56,345 nucleotides of DNA from NCBI GenBank assembly GCA_017512705.1, contig JAFWEX010000083.1, forward strand, positions 1 to 56,345, given 5' to 3'. Below the pieces are notes generated by a model. The model made no database searches and was not told where the DNA came from. It was given only the letters and a program-made list of their open reading frames with translations. Of the stretch, positions 25,802 to 34,044 are shown in pieces. Position 1 is the stretch's first letter, and every line of letters begins with the position of its first letter. Position numbers and translations under genes: made by a program. Source of the stretch: Paenibacillus sp. (GTDB taxonomy: Bacteria; Bacillota; Bacilli; Paenibacillales; Paenibacillaceae).

Positions 25802-26560
25802 TTAACGGGTTTTTATCACGTTTTCTTTGTCCCGCATCACTTTGAGTGCGAATTTCGGAAGCGCAAGCATACGTCCAGCGCGAGTAGGTTCACGTAATAG
25901 ACGATAAAACCATTCCAATCTTAACTTTTGGAAGAGTTTAGGTGCGCGCTTGGTTTTACCAGAGATGACATCAAAACTACCGCCAACGCCCATCATTACA
26001 GGAACTTGTAGCGTATGTTTGTATTTGTGAATCCAAGGTTCTTGTGTATCCGCTCCGCGAGCAACGAATAACAAGTCAGGTGCAGATTGTTGAATGTCCG
26101 CTATAACCTGTTCGTCTTCAGCCGGACCAAAAAAACCATCGCGGTAACCCACAATACGAATTGCCGGATACTGCTGTTGTAACCGAACTGCCGTTTCTTG
26201 AATCACTTCCGAGGTAGAACCCAAGAGGTACACACCCCATCGATAGTTTTCTCCAACTCGCATTAATTCATGTAAAAGATCATACCCCGGAACTCGCTCT
26301 GCTACAGGATCACCACAGTAGTTGGCTGCCCAGACAACACCGGTTCCATCTGGAACAATGATCTCGGCTTCCTGCATCACCTTCATGATTGCCTGATCCT
26401 CCAGCGCAGCCATAACCATAATTGGATTGGCCGTAATAACCTGATGTGGCTGTTTCGACAATACGGCTTCTTCAAGTACCTGTACCGTTTCTTTCATTGT
26501 TAACTTGGAAAAGGGTATACCATAGATGGAAACGGTCGGAATCGTTCCGGTCTGACTCAT
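25802..26560 (-). CDS. tagA: WecG/TagA/CpsF family N-acetylmannosaminyltransferase
   Basis: 252 residues, usual length. It adds ManNAc from UDP-ManNAc to lipid-linked GlcNAc, the committed step for the linkage unit. Family motifs are visible: TANPIMVMAALED, VPDGTGVVWAA, GYDLLHELMRVGE, LLGSTSEVIQETA, GYRDGFF, ARGADTQEPWI and GVGGSFDVISGKTKRAP, followed by the C-terminal membrane-targeting region LRLEWFYRLLREPTRAGRM. It begins 7 bp after csaB, so DUF5693-csaB-tagA forms one operon. UDP-ManNAc would come from MnaA, encoded near 50-51 kb. Confidence 0.95.
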   Translation of the reverse strand: MSQTGTIPTVSIYGIPFSKLTMKETVQVLEEAVLSKQPHQVITANPIMVMAALEDQAIMKVMQEAEIIVPDGTGVVWAANYCGDPVAERVPGYDLLHELMRVGENYRWGVYLLGSTSEVIQETAVRLQQQYPAIRIVGYRDGFFGPAEDEQVIADIQQSAPDLLFVARGADTQEPWIHKYKHTLQVPVMMGVGGSFDVISGKTKRAPKLFQKLRLEWFYRLLREPTRAGRMLALPKFALKVMRDKENVIKTR

Positions 26561-26567
26561 TGTTATC

Positions 26568-27800
26568 TCATCCTTTGCGGCCTAAATAGGTAATAATTTG
26601 CTTCGCGGGTTCTCTAGCTTCCTGCTTCAATGCAGTGATTCGATCCTCGTGTTGCTTCAGCCACTGTGAACGCTGATCCAGCAGTCCAGTTACTTGCTCG
26701 GCAAGTTTATCGCCATCTAACGAACGGGTATTACCCGCAGGTTCGCTCTCCAGTCGAAGCATGAACTGATCGATTTTGGGATCATACGAAATGCCCACTG
26801 GCGGGACATACTGTGAAGCAGCGTAGATCAAGCTATGCAGACGCATACCAATCATCAGATCACAGCGGCTTACTTCCTCCAGCATCTGTTGTGGATCGGT
26901 GAGATCCTCGGTAATGCTAATTTCACTGCCTTTACTGGTCACATCACCGAGCATTTCCATAATAAAACGGGATGCCTGCACATCATCCGGAAGATGAAAC
27001 GGCAAGAAACGGAAATGTACAGTCTTTTTCGCAGCTATCTTCTTCAATCCAGTCGCAATGGCTGTAAGCTCCTTGCGATCCGCTTCCCAAAACCGAACAG
27101 ACACACCGATTACCGGTAGTTTGGCATGCTTGCCTTTGAACGTCTCCGTTTCTTGCTGATCTACGGAAGCAGCTTCCGTAGTCTCCATTGGAGTCGCTTT
27201 ATGAACTGGTTGTTCAACCGCAAAAGGTGTGTCTCCTTGGTCCCGGAATGATGAGTTGTTCTCTGGCAATGGCAAACCCATCACGGGATCAGGTACAACG
27301 TGAATCTGATTCCATTTCAATCCAAGTCCACGTAGATAATCTGCGGATTGCTCATCTCGAACCGATACATAGGTACAAGATTTAAATACCGATTTGATCA
27401 TCGGGTTAAAAAATTTACGGTTAACAGGGCCGATCCCCTGAGCATAAATAAAGACAGGTTTTTTCAACCACTGAGCCAGCTTGATCACACCCAAGTAATA
27501 AGGAATGGATTTTAATCCCGTTGCATCCTGTAGCAGACTTCCTCCGCCACTGATCAGTCCATCACTTTCCTTAAGTGCTTCACGAACTTCCTTCAACTTC
27601 ATTCGATGCACAGCACGAACGCCGTACATTGAAGTTGTCCATTCCGGATCAATGGATAGCACAATCGGTTCGATCGTTACATTTGATCGCTGACTTTCTT
27701 CCTCTAGTGCAGTCAAGATCGATTTCAGTACAGCTTCATCTCCACTGTTTCGAAATCCGTAATATCCTGAGATAACTAACCTTTTAGAAGTGGTGACCAT
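26568..27800 (-). CDS. csaB: Polysaccharide pyruvyl transferase CsaB
   Basis: 410 residues from the ATG at 27800 (MVTTSKRLVISGYYGFRNSGDE), with GGAAGG upstream; longer frames would overlap the previous gene more. CsaB adds pyruvate ketals to secondary cell wall polymer, the modification SLH domains recognise. Visible: the Rossmann-like N-terminus (ISGYYGFRNSGDEAVL), SGGGSLLQD, FIYAQGIGPV, and the C-terminal IGMRLHSLIYAA. An unusual insert of about 50 polar residues (near 190-240) separates the two lobes. The start overlaps the end of the DUF5693 gene by 25 bp, suggesting translational coupling. In Paenibacillus alvei csaB, tagA and tagO are likewise associated with the S-layer gene. Confidence 0.95.
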   Translation of the reverse strand: MVTTSKRLVISGYYGFRNSGDEAVLKSILTALEEESQRSNVTIEPIVLSIDPEWTTSMYGVRAVHRMKLKEVREALKESDGLISGGGSLLQDATGLKSIPYYLGVIKLAQWLKKPVFIYAQGIGPVNRKFFNPMIKSVFKSCTYVSVRDEQSADYLRGLGLKWNQIHVVPDPVMGLPLPENNSSFRDQGDTPFAVEQPVHKATPMETTEAASVDQQETETFKGKHAKLPVIGVSVRFWEADRKELTAIATGLKKIAAKKTVHFRFLPFHLPDDVQASRFIMEMLGDVTSKGSEISITEDLTDPQQMLEEVSRCDLMIGMRLHSLIYAASQYVPPVGISYDPKIDQFMLRLESEPAGNTRSLDGDKLAEQVTGLLDQRSQWLKQHEDRITALKQEAREPAKQIITYLGRKG

Positions 27801-29797
27801 TTTTTCCAACATCCTTCCGCGACTTGCCACACACCCACAGCAATGATACCAAAGATTAAACCAATTCCAAGTCCCATCACACCGCGAATCAGAGATAATA
27901 CAGCCGGTGTATGAATATGCGCAAATGTATCCACCATGGACAATTGACCCATCGTAGCGATAACCAGCGCAAAGATGACTTTACGGTATTTTAAAGCGGC
28001 GAACACGCCAACGATAAACAGTGGGTGTCCCAGCATGAATTCTTTGAATCTAGGCCGTACGCCAAACGTATCTTCCAGCGTCGTACGGAGGAACATCTCG
28101 AATGGTGTAACGGAACCAGCGTTGCCTGTACGGCTCAAATAATAATATCCAACAACGGCAGCAACAAGCGCCAATATTACCATCAAAATATTGATTGGCA
28201 TACGGAGCATGTCCTTCACTTGTTTCACAGAGATTGAACCTGATCCACGATAAAACACAATATAGAGGGCTACCAATCCAATTGGTGCAAAATGAAGCAG
28301 ACTCACACCGCGGAACTGGTTAATAACCAGACTGTATGTGATGTTATTTAGCAGTGCAATTACAAATGGCACAGCTACCAACGAAAGAATTGAAGTTCTT
28401 ACATACAAAACGATGGTTTGAACCAAACGACGGCCCGCAGGGGCATCTGGTTGTCGAAGCTGCGTCGCATTAACGGTTCGAACAGCTAGCACCATAGCAA
28501 TCGTTGGAGCGGCTATGGCTACTAGCAAGGCAACTCCCTGCTCTAACAATGTTGGTTTCAACAGGAACAGTCCTGCACTTCCTACCAAACCAAGCAAGAA
28601 TACTGCAATCGTAAACACAGGTGCAAAATAAGAAACCATTAGTGTAATCAATGCGATTGCGCCAATGAGAGCAACCAGCTTCGCATACCGTTGAATGGAT
28701 GATTCCTTCACTTCAAATGCTTCGGCTTGTCCAAGCTCAAAACCGTGTTTGGCCATTCGTTCAACAGCATGCCCCGGTTCACCCAAACTGTTGATCAGAT
28801 TATCGATCGGATCTGTAATCGCTGCTTTGGCTGTATTTCGGCTTGGCGCTGCATTCATATAAAGCATACGAATGTTGCGGTCCTTCGTTGCCAGCACAAA
28901 ACGATCGGCAATGACATCTTCCTTAAGATTAGCATCTGCATCGCTTAGTGAATACAGACGAGTGACATTGTAATCAATCTTGTATGCCAGCGTCTCGAAT
29001 CCAGATTGTGGCTTTTTCAGATTCTCAATCGCTGCCAGACCAATGCCATGCTTGTTCAGCAACGCAGCAAATTGATCTAGACTTTTCATCTCTGCATTAT
29101 CATTGTACCCTTTGACCGCATCCCCATCAAACAAGATACGTGTCACACCATTCTCTTCAAAGAAGGCGAGCAGTCGTTCCATGGATTGCTGGTTATAAGG
29201 AACGGTATCGGAGATACGCGGTAAAATATGAAAACCTTTATCAAGCAGCATTTTCACCGCAACTGGATCAGGCTGCATCGGTTGCATGTTCGCATTCTCC
29301 GGCGGTGTCTGCAATATCAAGCCGCTGCGACCTTCATACTCCCATGGTTGAATCGGGATTTGACGCTCAGCGAACGTTTGTTCAATGATTGGAGCATATA
29401 TCTGCGCATTTTCTTCAGATGTGAACAACACATATGTATAGTTCGCATTGGAAGGAATAACGTCTTTTGTCATATTCGCGAGATCTTGACCAGAGTAAAC
29501 CATCAAGCGACGAGTTTTCTTAAGTTCGTCCAATGTACTCTCAAACACAGCCATTGTTGTCACACCGGCTTCTTTCAGCCGTGTCGTTTGTTGATCAATA
29601 AAATCTTGTGGATGAGCCTGATACGCTGAAATATCCAGTAGCCCTCGATAATTGAAGACCAGTTCCACTTTATTCGCAGATGATTCAGTCTGTACCCGAT
29701 CACGGATGACTGGAATGGAAGCTATCAAACCAATAATAACGACGAGCCACAACCACTTCCGGGAAGCGCTATTCCATAAAACCCATTTTTGACGCAC
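27776..29797 (-). CDS. DUF5693-type multi-span membrane protein in the csaB operon
   Basis: 673 residues from a GTG at 29797 with GAGGAGG 8 nt upstream; the longer TTG frame to 29827 would place that site inside the coding region. A membrane anchor at about 14-31 is followed by an extracytoplasmic domain of about 340 residues with alternating helices and strands (for example GLLDISAYQAHPQDFIDQQT and RILFDGDAVKGYN, reminiscent of a TIM-barrel-like fold), then about 9-10 hydrophobic helices from residue 360 to the end. The family is uncharacterised. Its position before csaB and tagA suggests work on the same lipid-linked polymer, for example transport, modification or polymerisation. That role is inference only. 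Confidence 0.85.
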   Translation of the reverse strand: MRQKWVLWNSASRKWLWLVVIIGLIASIPVIRDRVQTESSANKVELVFNYRGLLDISAYQAHPQDFIDQQTTRLKEAGVTTMAVFESTLDELKKTRRLMVYSGQDLANMTKDVIPSNANYTYVLFTSEENAQIYAPIIEQTFAERQIPIQPWEYEGRSGLILQTPPENANMQPMQPDPVAVKMLLDKGFHILPRISDTVPYNQQSMERLLAFFEENGVTRILFDGDAVKGYNDNAEMKSLDQFAALLNKHGIGLAAIENLKKPQSGFETLAYKIDYNVTRLYSLSDADANLKEDVIADRFVLATKDRNIRMLYMNAAPSRNTAKAAITDPIDNLINSLGEPGHAVERMAKHGFELGQAEAFEVKESSIQRYAKLVALIGAIALITLMVSYFAPVFTIAVFLLGLVGSAGLFLLKPTLLEQGVALLVAIAAPTIAMVLAVRTVNATQLRQPDAPAGRRLVQTIVLYVRTSILSLVAVPFVIALLNNITYSLVINQFRGVSLLHFAPIGLVALYIVFYRGSGSISVKQVKDMLRMPINILMVILALVAAVVGYYYLSRTGNAGSVTPFEMFLRTTLEDTFGVRPRFKEFMLGHPLFIVGVFAALKYRKVIFALVIATMGQLSMVDTFAHIHTPAVLSLIRGVMGLGIGLIFGIIAVGVWQVAEGCWKKWSPLLKG

Positions 29798-29910
29798 TAC
29801 TTGTACCTCCTCAGTTGTTGGAACCAATTACACGTTCTGCTCTTATAATTCTTACGTTCAGCATGTGTTAACACACACTCTAATATGCTGTCATACTTCC
29901 AATATTTCAA

Positions 29911-29953
29911 AGAAAAACCCCTCCGCCAACCAACCTTACGGTGCGGAGAGGCC
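29911..29953 (-). terminator. pgcA terminator
   Basis: Minus strand: CCTCTCCGC, 16-nt loop, GCGGAGGGG, TTTTTC; 32 bp after the pgcA stop and upstream of the csaB operon. Confidence 0.85.
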
Positions 29954-29984
29954 TTCTAATCCTGGTCCTACAGTACCATTTGTA

Positions 29985-31706
29985 TTATTGTGCGTCTACA
30001 CGCGACATGACTTCCGCAACAAGTTGTTCAATCCGGCCCTCTGCAGCGTCCAGACTCTCTCCGCGAACAGCGAAGTACACTTTGATCTTCGGTTCTGTAC
30101 CGGAAGGACGCAGACAGAACCACGAACCGTCTGCCAAAATAAATTTCAGCACATTTTCCTTCGGCAGTCCGTCCAGACCGAGGGAATAATCCAGCACATC
30201 TTGAACTGCAACGCCGGCAACTTCCTTCGGTGGGTTAGAGCGCCAGTCGGTCATTTTCGCCTGGATCTGTGCAACACCGTCTTTACCCTTAAGTGTACGG
30301 GATTCTAGTTTTTCCAGGAAGTATCCAAACTGGTTGTACAGCTCCTGCAGCACATCATAGAGAGTTTTACCCTGGTTCTTATAGTAGGCAGCTGCTTCGG
30401 CAATCAACATCGAGGCAAGGACAGCATCCTTGTCACGGGCATAGTTGCCGGAGAGGTAGCCATAACTCTCTTCATATCCGAAGAGGAATGTGTGGCTTCC
30501 CGTAGCTTCGAACTGGTTCATTTTTTCACCGATATATTTAAATCCTGTCAGAGTGTTCATCACTTCAGCACCGTAATGCTGTGCAATGACTGCACCCATC
30601 TCGCTCGTTACAATAGTTTTAATTACTGCACCGTTGCTTGGTAGCGTACCTGTCTCTTGGAGACGACTCAGTAGGTAATGTACCATAATGGCACCTGATT
30701 GGTTACCAGACAAGACAAAATATTTACCATCTTTGTCTTTTACAACAGCACCCATACGGTCCGCATCTGGATCTGTACCGATCAGAATATCGGCTCCTAC
30801 CGATTCGCCCAGCTTCATCGCCAGTGTAAATGCTTCGCGCTCTTCCGGGTTAGGGGATTTCACTGTAGAAAATTCAGCGTCTGGCTGCTCTTGCTCAGCA
30901 ACGATGTACAACTGCTCGAAACCGATCTGTTCTAATACACGCCGAACCGGAAGATTCCCCGTACCGTGAAGGGGTGTGTATACGATTTTGAAATCACGAC
31001 CGATGCCAGATTGGATCAGCTCACGACTCAGACTACGGCTTGCCACCATGTCTACGAACGCTTGATCTTCTTCTTCCCCAAGCCAGATCAACAACCCTTG
31101 AGCTTCGGCCTCTTCTTGCGTCAGCTTTTTCACATCAGCCAGAGAAGGAACTTCCTGAATGTACTTAATCACTTGCTCTGCTTCATGTGGCACCAACTGG
31201 CCACCTTCGCTATTGTACACTTTGTATCCATTGTACTCCGGAGGGTTATGGCTCGCAGTTACTACGATACCGCCCGTAGCTTGCAGATAGCGCACGCTAA
31301 ACGATAATTGCGGTGTAGAACGCAGGGATGGATACAGCTTAGCTACAATGCCGTTTGCTGCAAGTACCAGCGCCGCATCCAGCGAAAATTCTGGTGAGAA
31401 ATGACGGGAGTCATGGGCGATTACAACAGAAGGTCTGCCTTCCTGATCTCCATGCTGCTCCAGCAAATATCGGGCAAAACCTTGCGTTGCACGACCTACC
31501 GTATACTTGTTCATTCGGTTGCTTCCAGCACCAATCACACCACGTAGTCCACCTGTACCAAACTCCAGATTTCTGTAGAAACGCTCTTCCAGCTCTTTTG
31601 GCTGATCCTTCAAATCACGAAGCTCCTGTTTGGTTGCTTCATCAATGGAAGCATCCTCCAACCATTGCTGCAACGTCTCGGCTGCTGCTGCGCTTAACTG
31701 TTCCAT
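29985..31706 (-). CDS. pgcA: Alpha-phosphoglucomutase/phosphomannomutase family enzyme (PgcA)
   Basis: 573 residues from ATG 31706 (an in-frame TTG at 31712 is nearer to GGAAGGGG and could also serve). It interconverts hexose 1- and 6-phosphates and feeds UDP-glucose for glycolipid, wall and capsule synthesis. Visible: the phosphoserine loop VVTASHNPPEYNGYKVY, the metal-binding loop IGTDPDADRMG, the sugar-binding FGYEESYGYL, and the phosphate-binding RPSGTEPKIKVY near the C-terminus. Monocistronic by its own terminator. The neighbouring wall-polymer genes fit a role in precursor supply. Confidence 0.93.
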   Translation of the reverse strand: MEQLSAAAAETLQQWLEDASIDEATKQELRDLKDQPKELEERFYRNLEFGTGGLRGVIGAGSNRMNKYTVGRATQGFARYLLEQHGDQEGRPSVVIAHDSRHFSPEFSLDAALVLAANGIVAKLYPSLRSTPQLSFSVRYLQATGGIVVTASHNPPEYNGYKVYNSEGGQLVPHEAEQVIKYIQEVPSLADVKKLTQEEAEAQGLLIWLGEEEDQAFVDMVASRSLSRELIQSGIGRDFKIVYTPLHGTGNLPVRRVLEQIGFEQLYIVAEQEQPDAEFSTVKSPNPEEREAFTLAMKLGESVGADILIGTDPDADRMGAVVKDKDGKYFVLSGNQSGAIMVHYLLSRLQETGTLPSNGAVIKTIVTSEMGAVIAQHYGAEVMNTLTGFKYIGEKMNQFEATGSHTFLFGYEESYGYLSGNYARDKDAVLASMLIAEAAAYYKNQGKTLYDVLQELYNQFGYFLEKLESRTLKGKDGVAQIQAKMTDWRSNPPKEVAGVAVQDVLDYSLGLDGLPKENVLKFILADGSWFCLRPSGTEPKIKVYFAVRGESLDAAEGRIEQLVAEVMSRVDAQ

Positions 31707-31766
31707 ATCCAATAAGCCCCTTCCGTCTATATAAAATTCTGTAATCAGCTTAGCTATGCATAGTCA

Positions 31767-31919
31767 TAAGTTGAACTAAAAACATCTGCATTAGGGGAAA
31801 ATCCAGTGATACGCCTATGCTTCCGATGAAGCTTTCTTGCAGAACGTTTTTAGGCGAACGCTTCAACTTTTCAGGTTTTTGCTGTCCTCTCCGTATATGT
31901 GCAAATTAGTTCAACTTAC
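31767..31919 (-). repeat. Dispersed structured repeat, copy E, with 13-bp terminal inverted repeats
   Basis: On the minus strand it has the conserved GTTGAAGCGTTCGCCT core and AAGCTTCATCGGAAGCATA, a block shared with copy A, then GTATCACTGGATTTTCCCC. Perfect inverted repeats (TAAGTTGAACTAA at 31767-31779; TTAGTTCAACTTA at 31907-31919) bound it. It fills most of the 260-bp gap between fabZ and pgcA. The closing arm of the outer stem seen in the other copies is missing. Confidence 0.75.
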
Positions 31920-31967
31920 CCGCATGCATGCGATTAAATATCTCAACACCTATAGATGCCTATGTAA

Positions 31968-32399
31968 TCAGCTGGGGTCTGAAAGTGCAAACATGATCTC
32001 GCCTTCAGCGACAATTTTGTCTTCCACGCGAGCAGTAGCTTGGCCTTTGCCAATGGAACCTTTCAATCGTGTGATTTCTACTTCCAAAATCAATGTGTCT
32101 CCAGGCACAACTTGTCCACGAAAACGGAAATTATCTAGGCCCGCCAGGAATCCGATTTTGCCTTTATTAGCTTCCAAATTTAACATTGCTGCTGCACCAA
32201 CCTGAGCCAAAGCTTCCGTGATCAGTACACCCGGCATTACCGGATATTCCGGGAAGTGACCAACGAAGAATGGTTCGTTAATCGTAACATTTTTCAAACC
32301 AACGGCACGTTTACCATCCTCCATCTCCAAAATTCTGTCCACCAACAAGAACGGCGGGCGATGCGGGATAATGGATTGAATTTGTTTGATATCAAGCAC
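31968..32399 (-). CDS. fabZ: 3-hydroxyacyl-ACP dehydratase FabZ
   Basis: 143 residues from a GTG at 32399 ([21 protein letters not shown]), chosen because GAGAGGAG lies 8 nt upstream; the ATG frame to 32444 adds 15 residues unlike the family. It dehydrates 3-hydroxyacyl-ACP in fatty acid elongation. Visible: [11 protein letters not shown], the catalytic His in [23 protein letters not shown] (H and E), and the hot-dog fold pattern to the end. In B. subtilis fabZ (ywpB) also lies in the mbl-flhO-flhP neighbourhood. No FapR-like site was recognised in its upstream region. Confidence 0.95.
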   Translation of the reverse strand: MLDIKQIQSIIPHRPPFLLVDRILEMEDGKRAVGLKNVTINEPFFVGHFPEYPVMPGVLITEALAQVGAAAMLNLEANKGKIGFLAGLDNFRFRGQVVPGDTLILEVEITRLKGSIGKGQATARVEDKIVAEGEIMFALSDPS

Positions 32400-32479
32400 A
32401 ATATAATCTCCTCTCGGGGTGTTTATACGAAGGCTCTCCATCATAAAGTTTTTAAATGCTCACTTGGGTCGTTCCGGAA

Positions 32480-32605
32480 ACAGATCGTTCTTTGATCGTC
32501 ATTGTCCCCGAATTTTAATGATCCCATTATAATGGGCAAAATTCTGTGACAAACGCGAACGCTCCGCTTCTTAGAACAATTCTGTTTCCTCTACTTATCG
32601 TGATC
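32480..32605 (-). repeat. Dispersed structured repeat, copy D
   Basis: On the minus strand: AAGAAGCGGAGCGTTCGC, then TTTGTCACAGAATTTTG, a palindromic inner hairpin CCCATT-AT-AATGGG, AAAATTCGGGGAC closing the outer stem, and a GATC end. It lies just upstream of fabZ. Confidence 0.75.
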
Positions 32606-32710
32606 ACAAAAAAACAGATATGATTAAGTCGATCCTCATATAAATGGTTTTTTACTTTTCATTTTTTTAGGTTGTATGAAATGTTGATTTAGGGTAAACA
32701 CTAGTGATAT

Positions 32711-32792
32711 CCTTCATGACTGCAGTAGTGAAGGTTGAGATAAGGGGTCTCTCTTCGCGATGACGATGAATGTCTATCGCAGGAGAGGCCTC
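32711..32792. other. Two adjacent hairpins in the fabZ upstream region
   Basis: An 18-bp stem with one bulged base (32744-32762 pairing with 32775-32792; GGGGTCTCTCTT pairs with AGGAGAGGCCTC) lies next to an interrupted palindrome at 32711-32734 (CCTTCA, CTGCAG centre, TGAAGG). Neither has a T run on either strand, so they do not look like terminators. Together with copy D they fill the 485-bp stretch between fabZ and epuA, which has no gene that I can see. Confidence 0.6.
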
Positions 32793-32835
32793 TTCTGACA
32801 TTAAACTTCACCCATCATTATACTGTTTTCAACAC

Positions 32836-32868
32836 CAAAAAGAAAACTCCTGCCTGCGCAGGAGTTTT
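32836..32868 (-). terminator. Terminator after epuA
   Basis: Minus strand: AAAACTCCTGC, GCAG loop, GCAGGAGTTTT, CTTTTT; 11-bp perfect stem 17 bp after the stop codon, probably ending the mbl-flhO-flhP-epuA unit. Confidence 0.92.
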
Positions 32869-32884
32869 CGCTGAACTCATTCTC

Positions 32885-33112
32885 TTATGGAGCAAATACC
32901 AGATCGTAGACATGCTTCCAAGTACTCCATTGCCATACGGAGCTGATATCCTGTTTGCCCAGTACCACATATCCAGCGACCATTCCGCCAGCGAGGGCAA
33001 GAACAAGCAGAACAGGAATTAGAAACCATCTTGCGATGCGCCCCCAACCCTTCTTTTTCTTCTTGACTTCCTTCTGTTCCGGCTTGTTGTTCTGCTGCTG
33101 TGTTTCTGTCAT
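32885..33112 (-). CDS. EpuA-type small membrane protein
   Basis: 75 residues from ATG 33112 (MTETQQQNNKPEQKEVKKKK). A basic, Lys-rich cytoplasmic N-terminus is followed by GWGRIARWFLIP, one transmembrane helix (about 33-52) and a short extracellular tail. This arrangement is typical of the EpuA family, often annotated, without good basis, as DNA-directed RNA polymerase subunit beta. It lies 11 bp after flhP and is likely cotranscribed with it. The exact function is not established; I see no catalytic motif. Confidence 0.8.
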   Translation of the reverse strand: MTETQQQNNKPEQKEVKKKKKGWGRIARWFLIPVLLVLALAGGMVAGYVVLGKQDISSVWQWSTWKHVYDLVFAP

Positions 33113-33123
33113 CCCATCCACCT

Positions 33124-33963
33124 TTACGCTCTCATATTATTGGCAAGCCCCGCCATGGAATCACTGGATGTCAGCGCCCGTGCTGCCAGCTGGTATGTCC
33201 GCTGACCTTGCATGAGCAGCGCCATTTCCTGCGTCAGATCCACATTGGACTCTTCAAGAAAACCTGTACGAATGGATGCCTCAGGCGCACGCGTTGCCGC
33301 ATTAGCCCCAAACACATCGTCCTCGGTTAATCCAGCTTCCAGTCCAAACAAATTATCCGCCAGTTGTACCAAACCTTCAGGACGTTCAATATCTACCATC
33401 TGCAACTGCCCTCTAATAACTGCGTCTGCTGCGTTACCCTGGCGCATCAACAAATTACCTTTTTCATCAAAAGCAACTGTGCTGTTTCGCGGTGCTGTGA
33501 CGAGCTCTCCTTGACGATTCAAAGCAAAATGACCATCGCCATTGACCATTACCATTAGATCTGGATCGTTAGGGTTCGCTTTCGGACGCGTATCAGGCAC
33601 AAAATGAAATGACCCTTGACGAGTCCATACTTTTTGTCCATTCGCCTCAACTGCAAACAATGCATTGCCTTCAATAGCCAAATCTGTCGGATTCCCTGTC
33701 TCTTTCATACTCCCTTGGGACATATCTCTGGTAAGATTAACGAGACGTGCTCCAAACCCCAGATTGTATCCCATTGGAGTTGAACGTCCGTCCTGCTTAT
33801 ACTTGTCATCCTGCTGCTGTACACGGGTAAGTACGTCTTCAAAGTTTGCCTGTTTACTCTTATAGCCTGCCGTATTCACGTTGGCAATATTATCGGAAAT
33901 GACATCCAGTCGCTGCTGAATCGCAGTCATGGATACCTTGGCACTAATCATGGAATTGTTCAT
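33124..33963 (-). CDS. flhP: Flagellar hook-basal body protein FlhP (FlgF/FlgG family)
   Basis: 279 residues. The N-terminal rod signature is MNNSMISAKVSMTAIQQRLD with DVISDNIANVNTAGYKSKQ; the C-terminal signature is EGFLEESNVDLTQEMALLMQ with AARALTSSDSMAGLANN. These paired termini form the helical bundle of axial rod and hook proteins. GGGAGG lies 12 nt before the ATG. It follows flhO after 81 bp, as in B. subtilis, where FlhO and FlhP are distal-rod proteins needed for hook assembly. The middle domain is variable and beta-rich. Confidence 0.92.
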   Translation of the reverse strand: MNNSMISAKVSMTAIQQRLDVISDNIANVNTAGYKSKQANFEDVLTRVQQQDDKYKQDGRSTPMGYNLGFGARLVNLTRDMSQGSMKETGNPTDLAIEGNALFAVEANGQKVWTRQGSFHFVPDTRPKANPNDPDLMVMVNGDGHFALNRQGELVTAPRNSTVAFDEKGNLLMRQGNAADAVIRGQLQMVDIERPEGLVQLADNLFGLEAGLTEDDVFGANAATRAPEASIRTGFLEESNVDLTQEMALLMQGQRTYQLAARALTSSDSMAGLANNMRA

Positions 33964-34044
33964 GCGGTGATCTAGCCTCCCTGCTTTACTTTGAAAAAGA
34001 ACTTTCAGTTCTTCACTACGCGGTTAAATGATTACACTCGCGGG

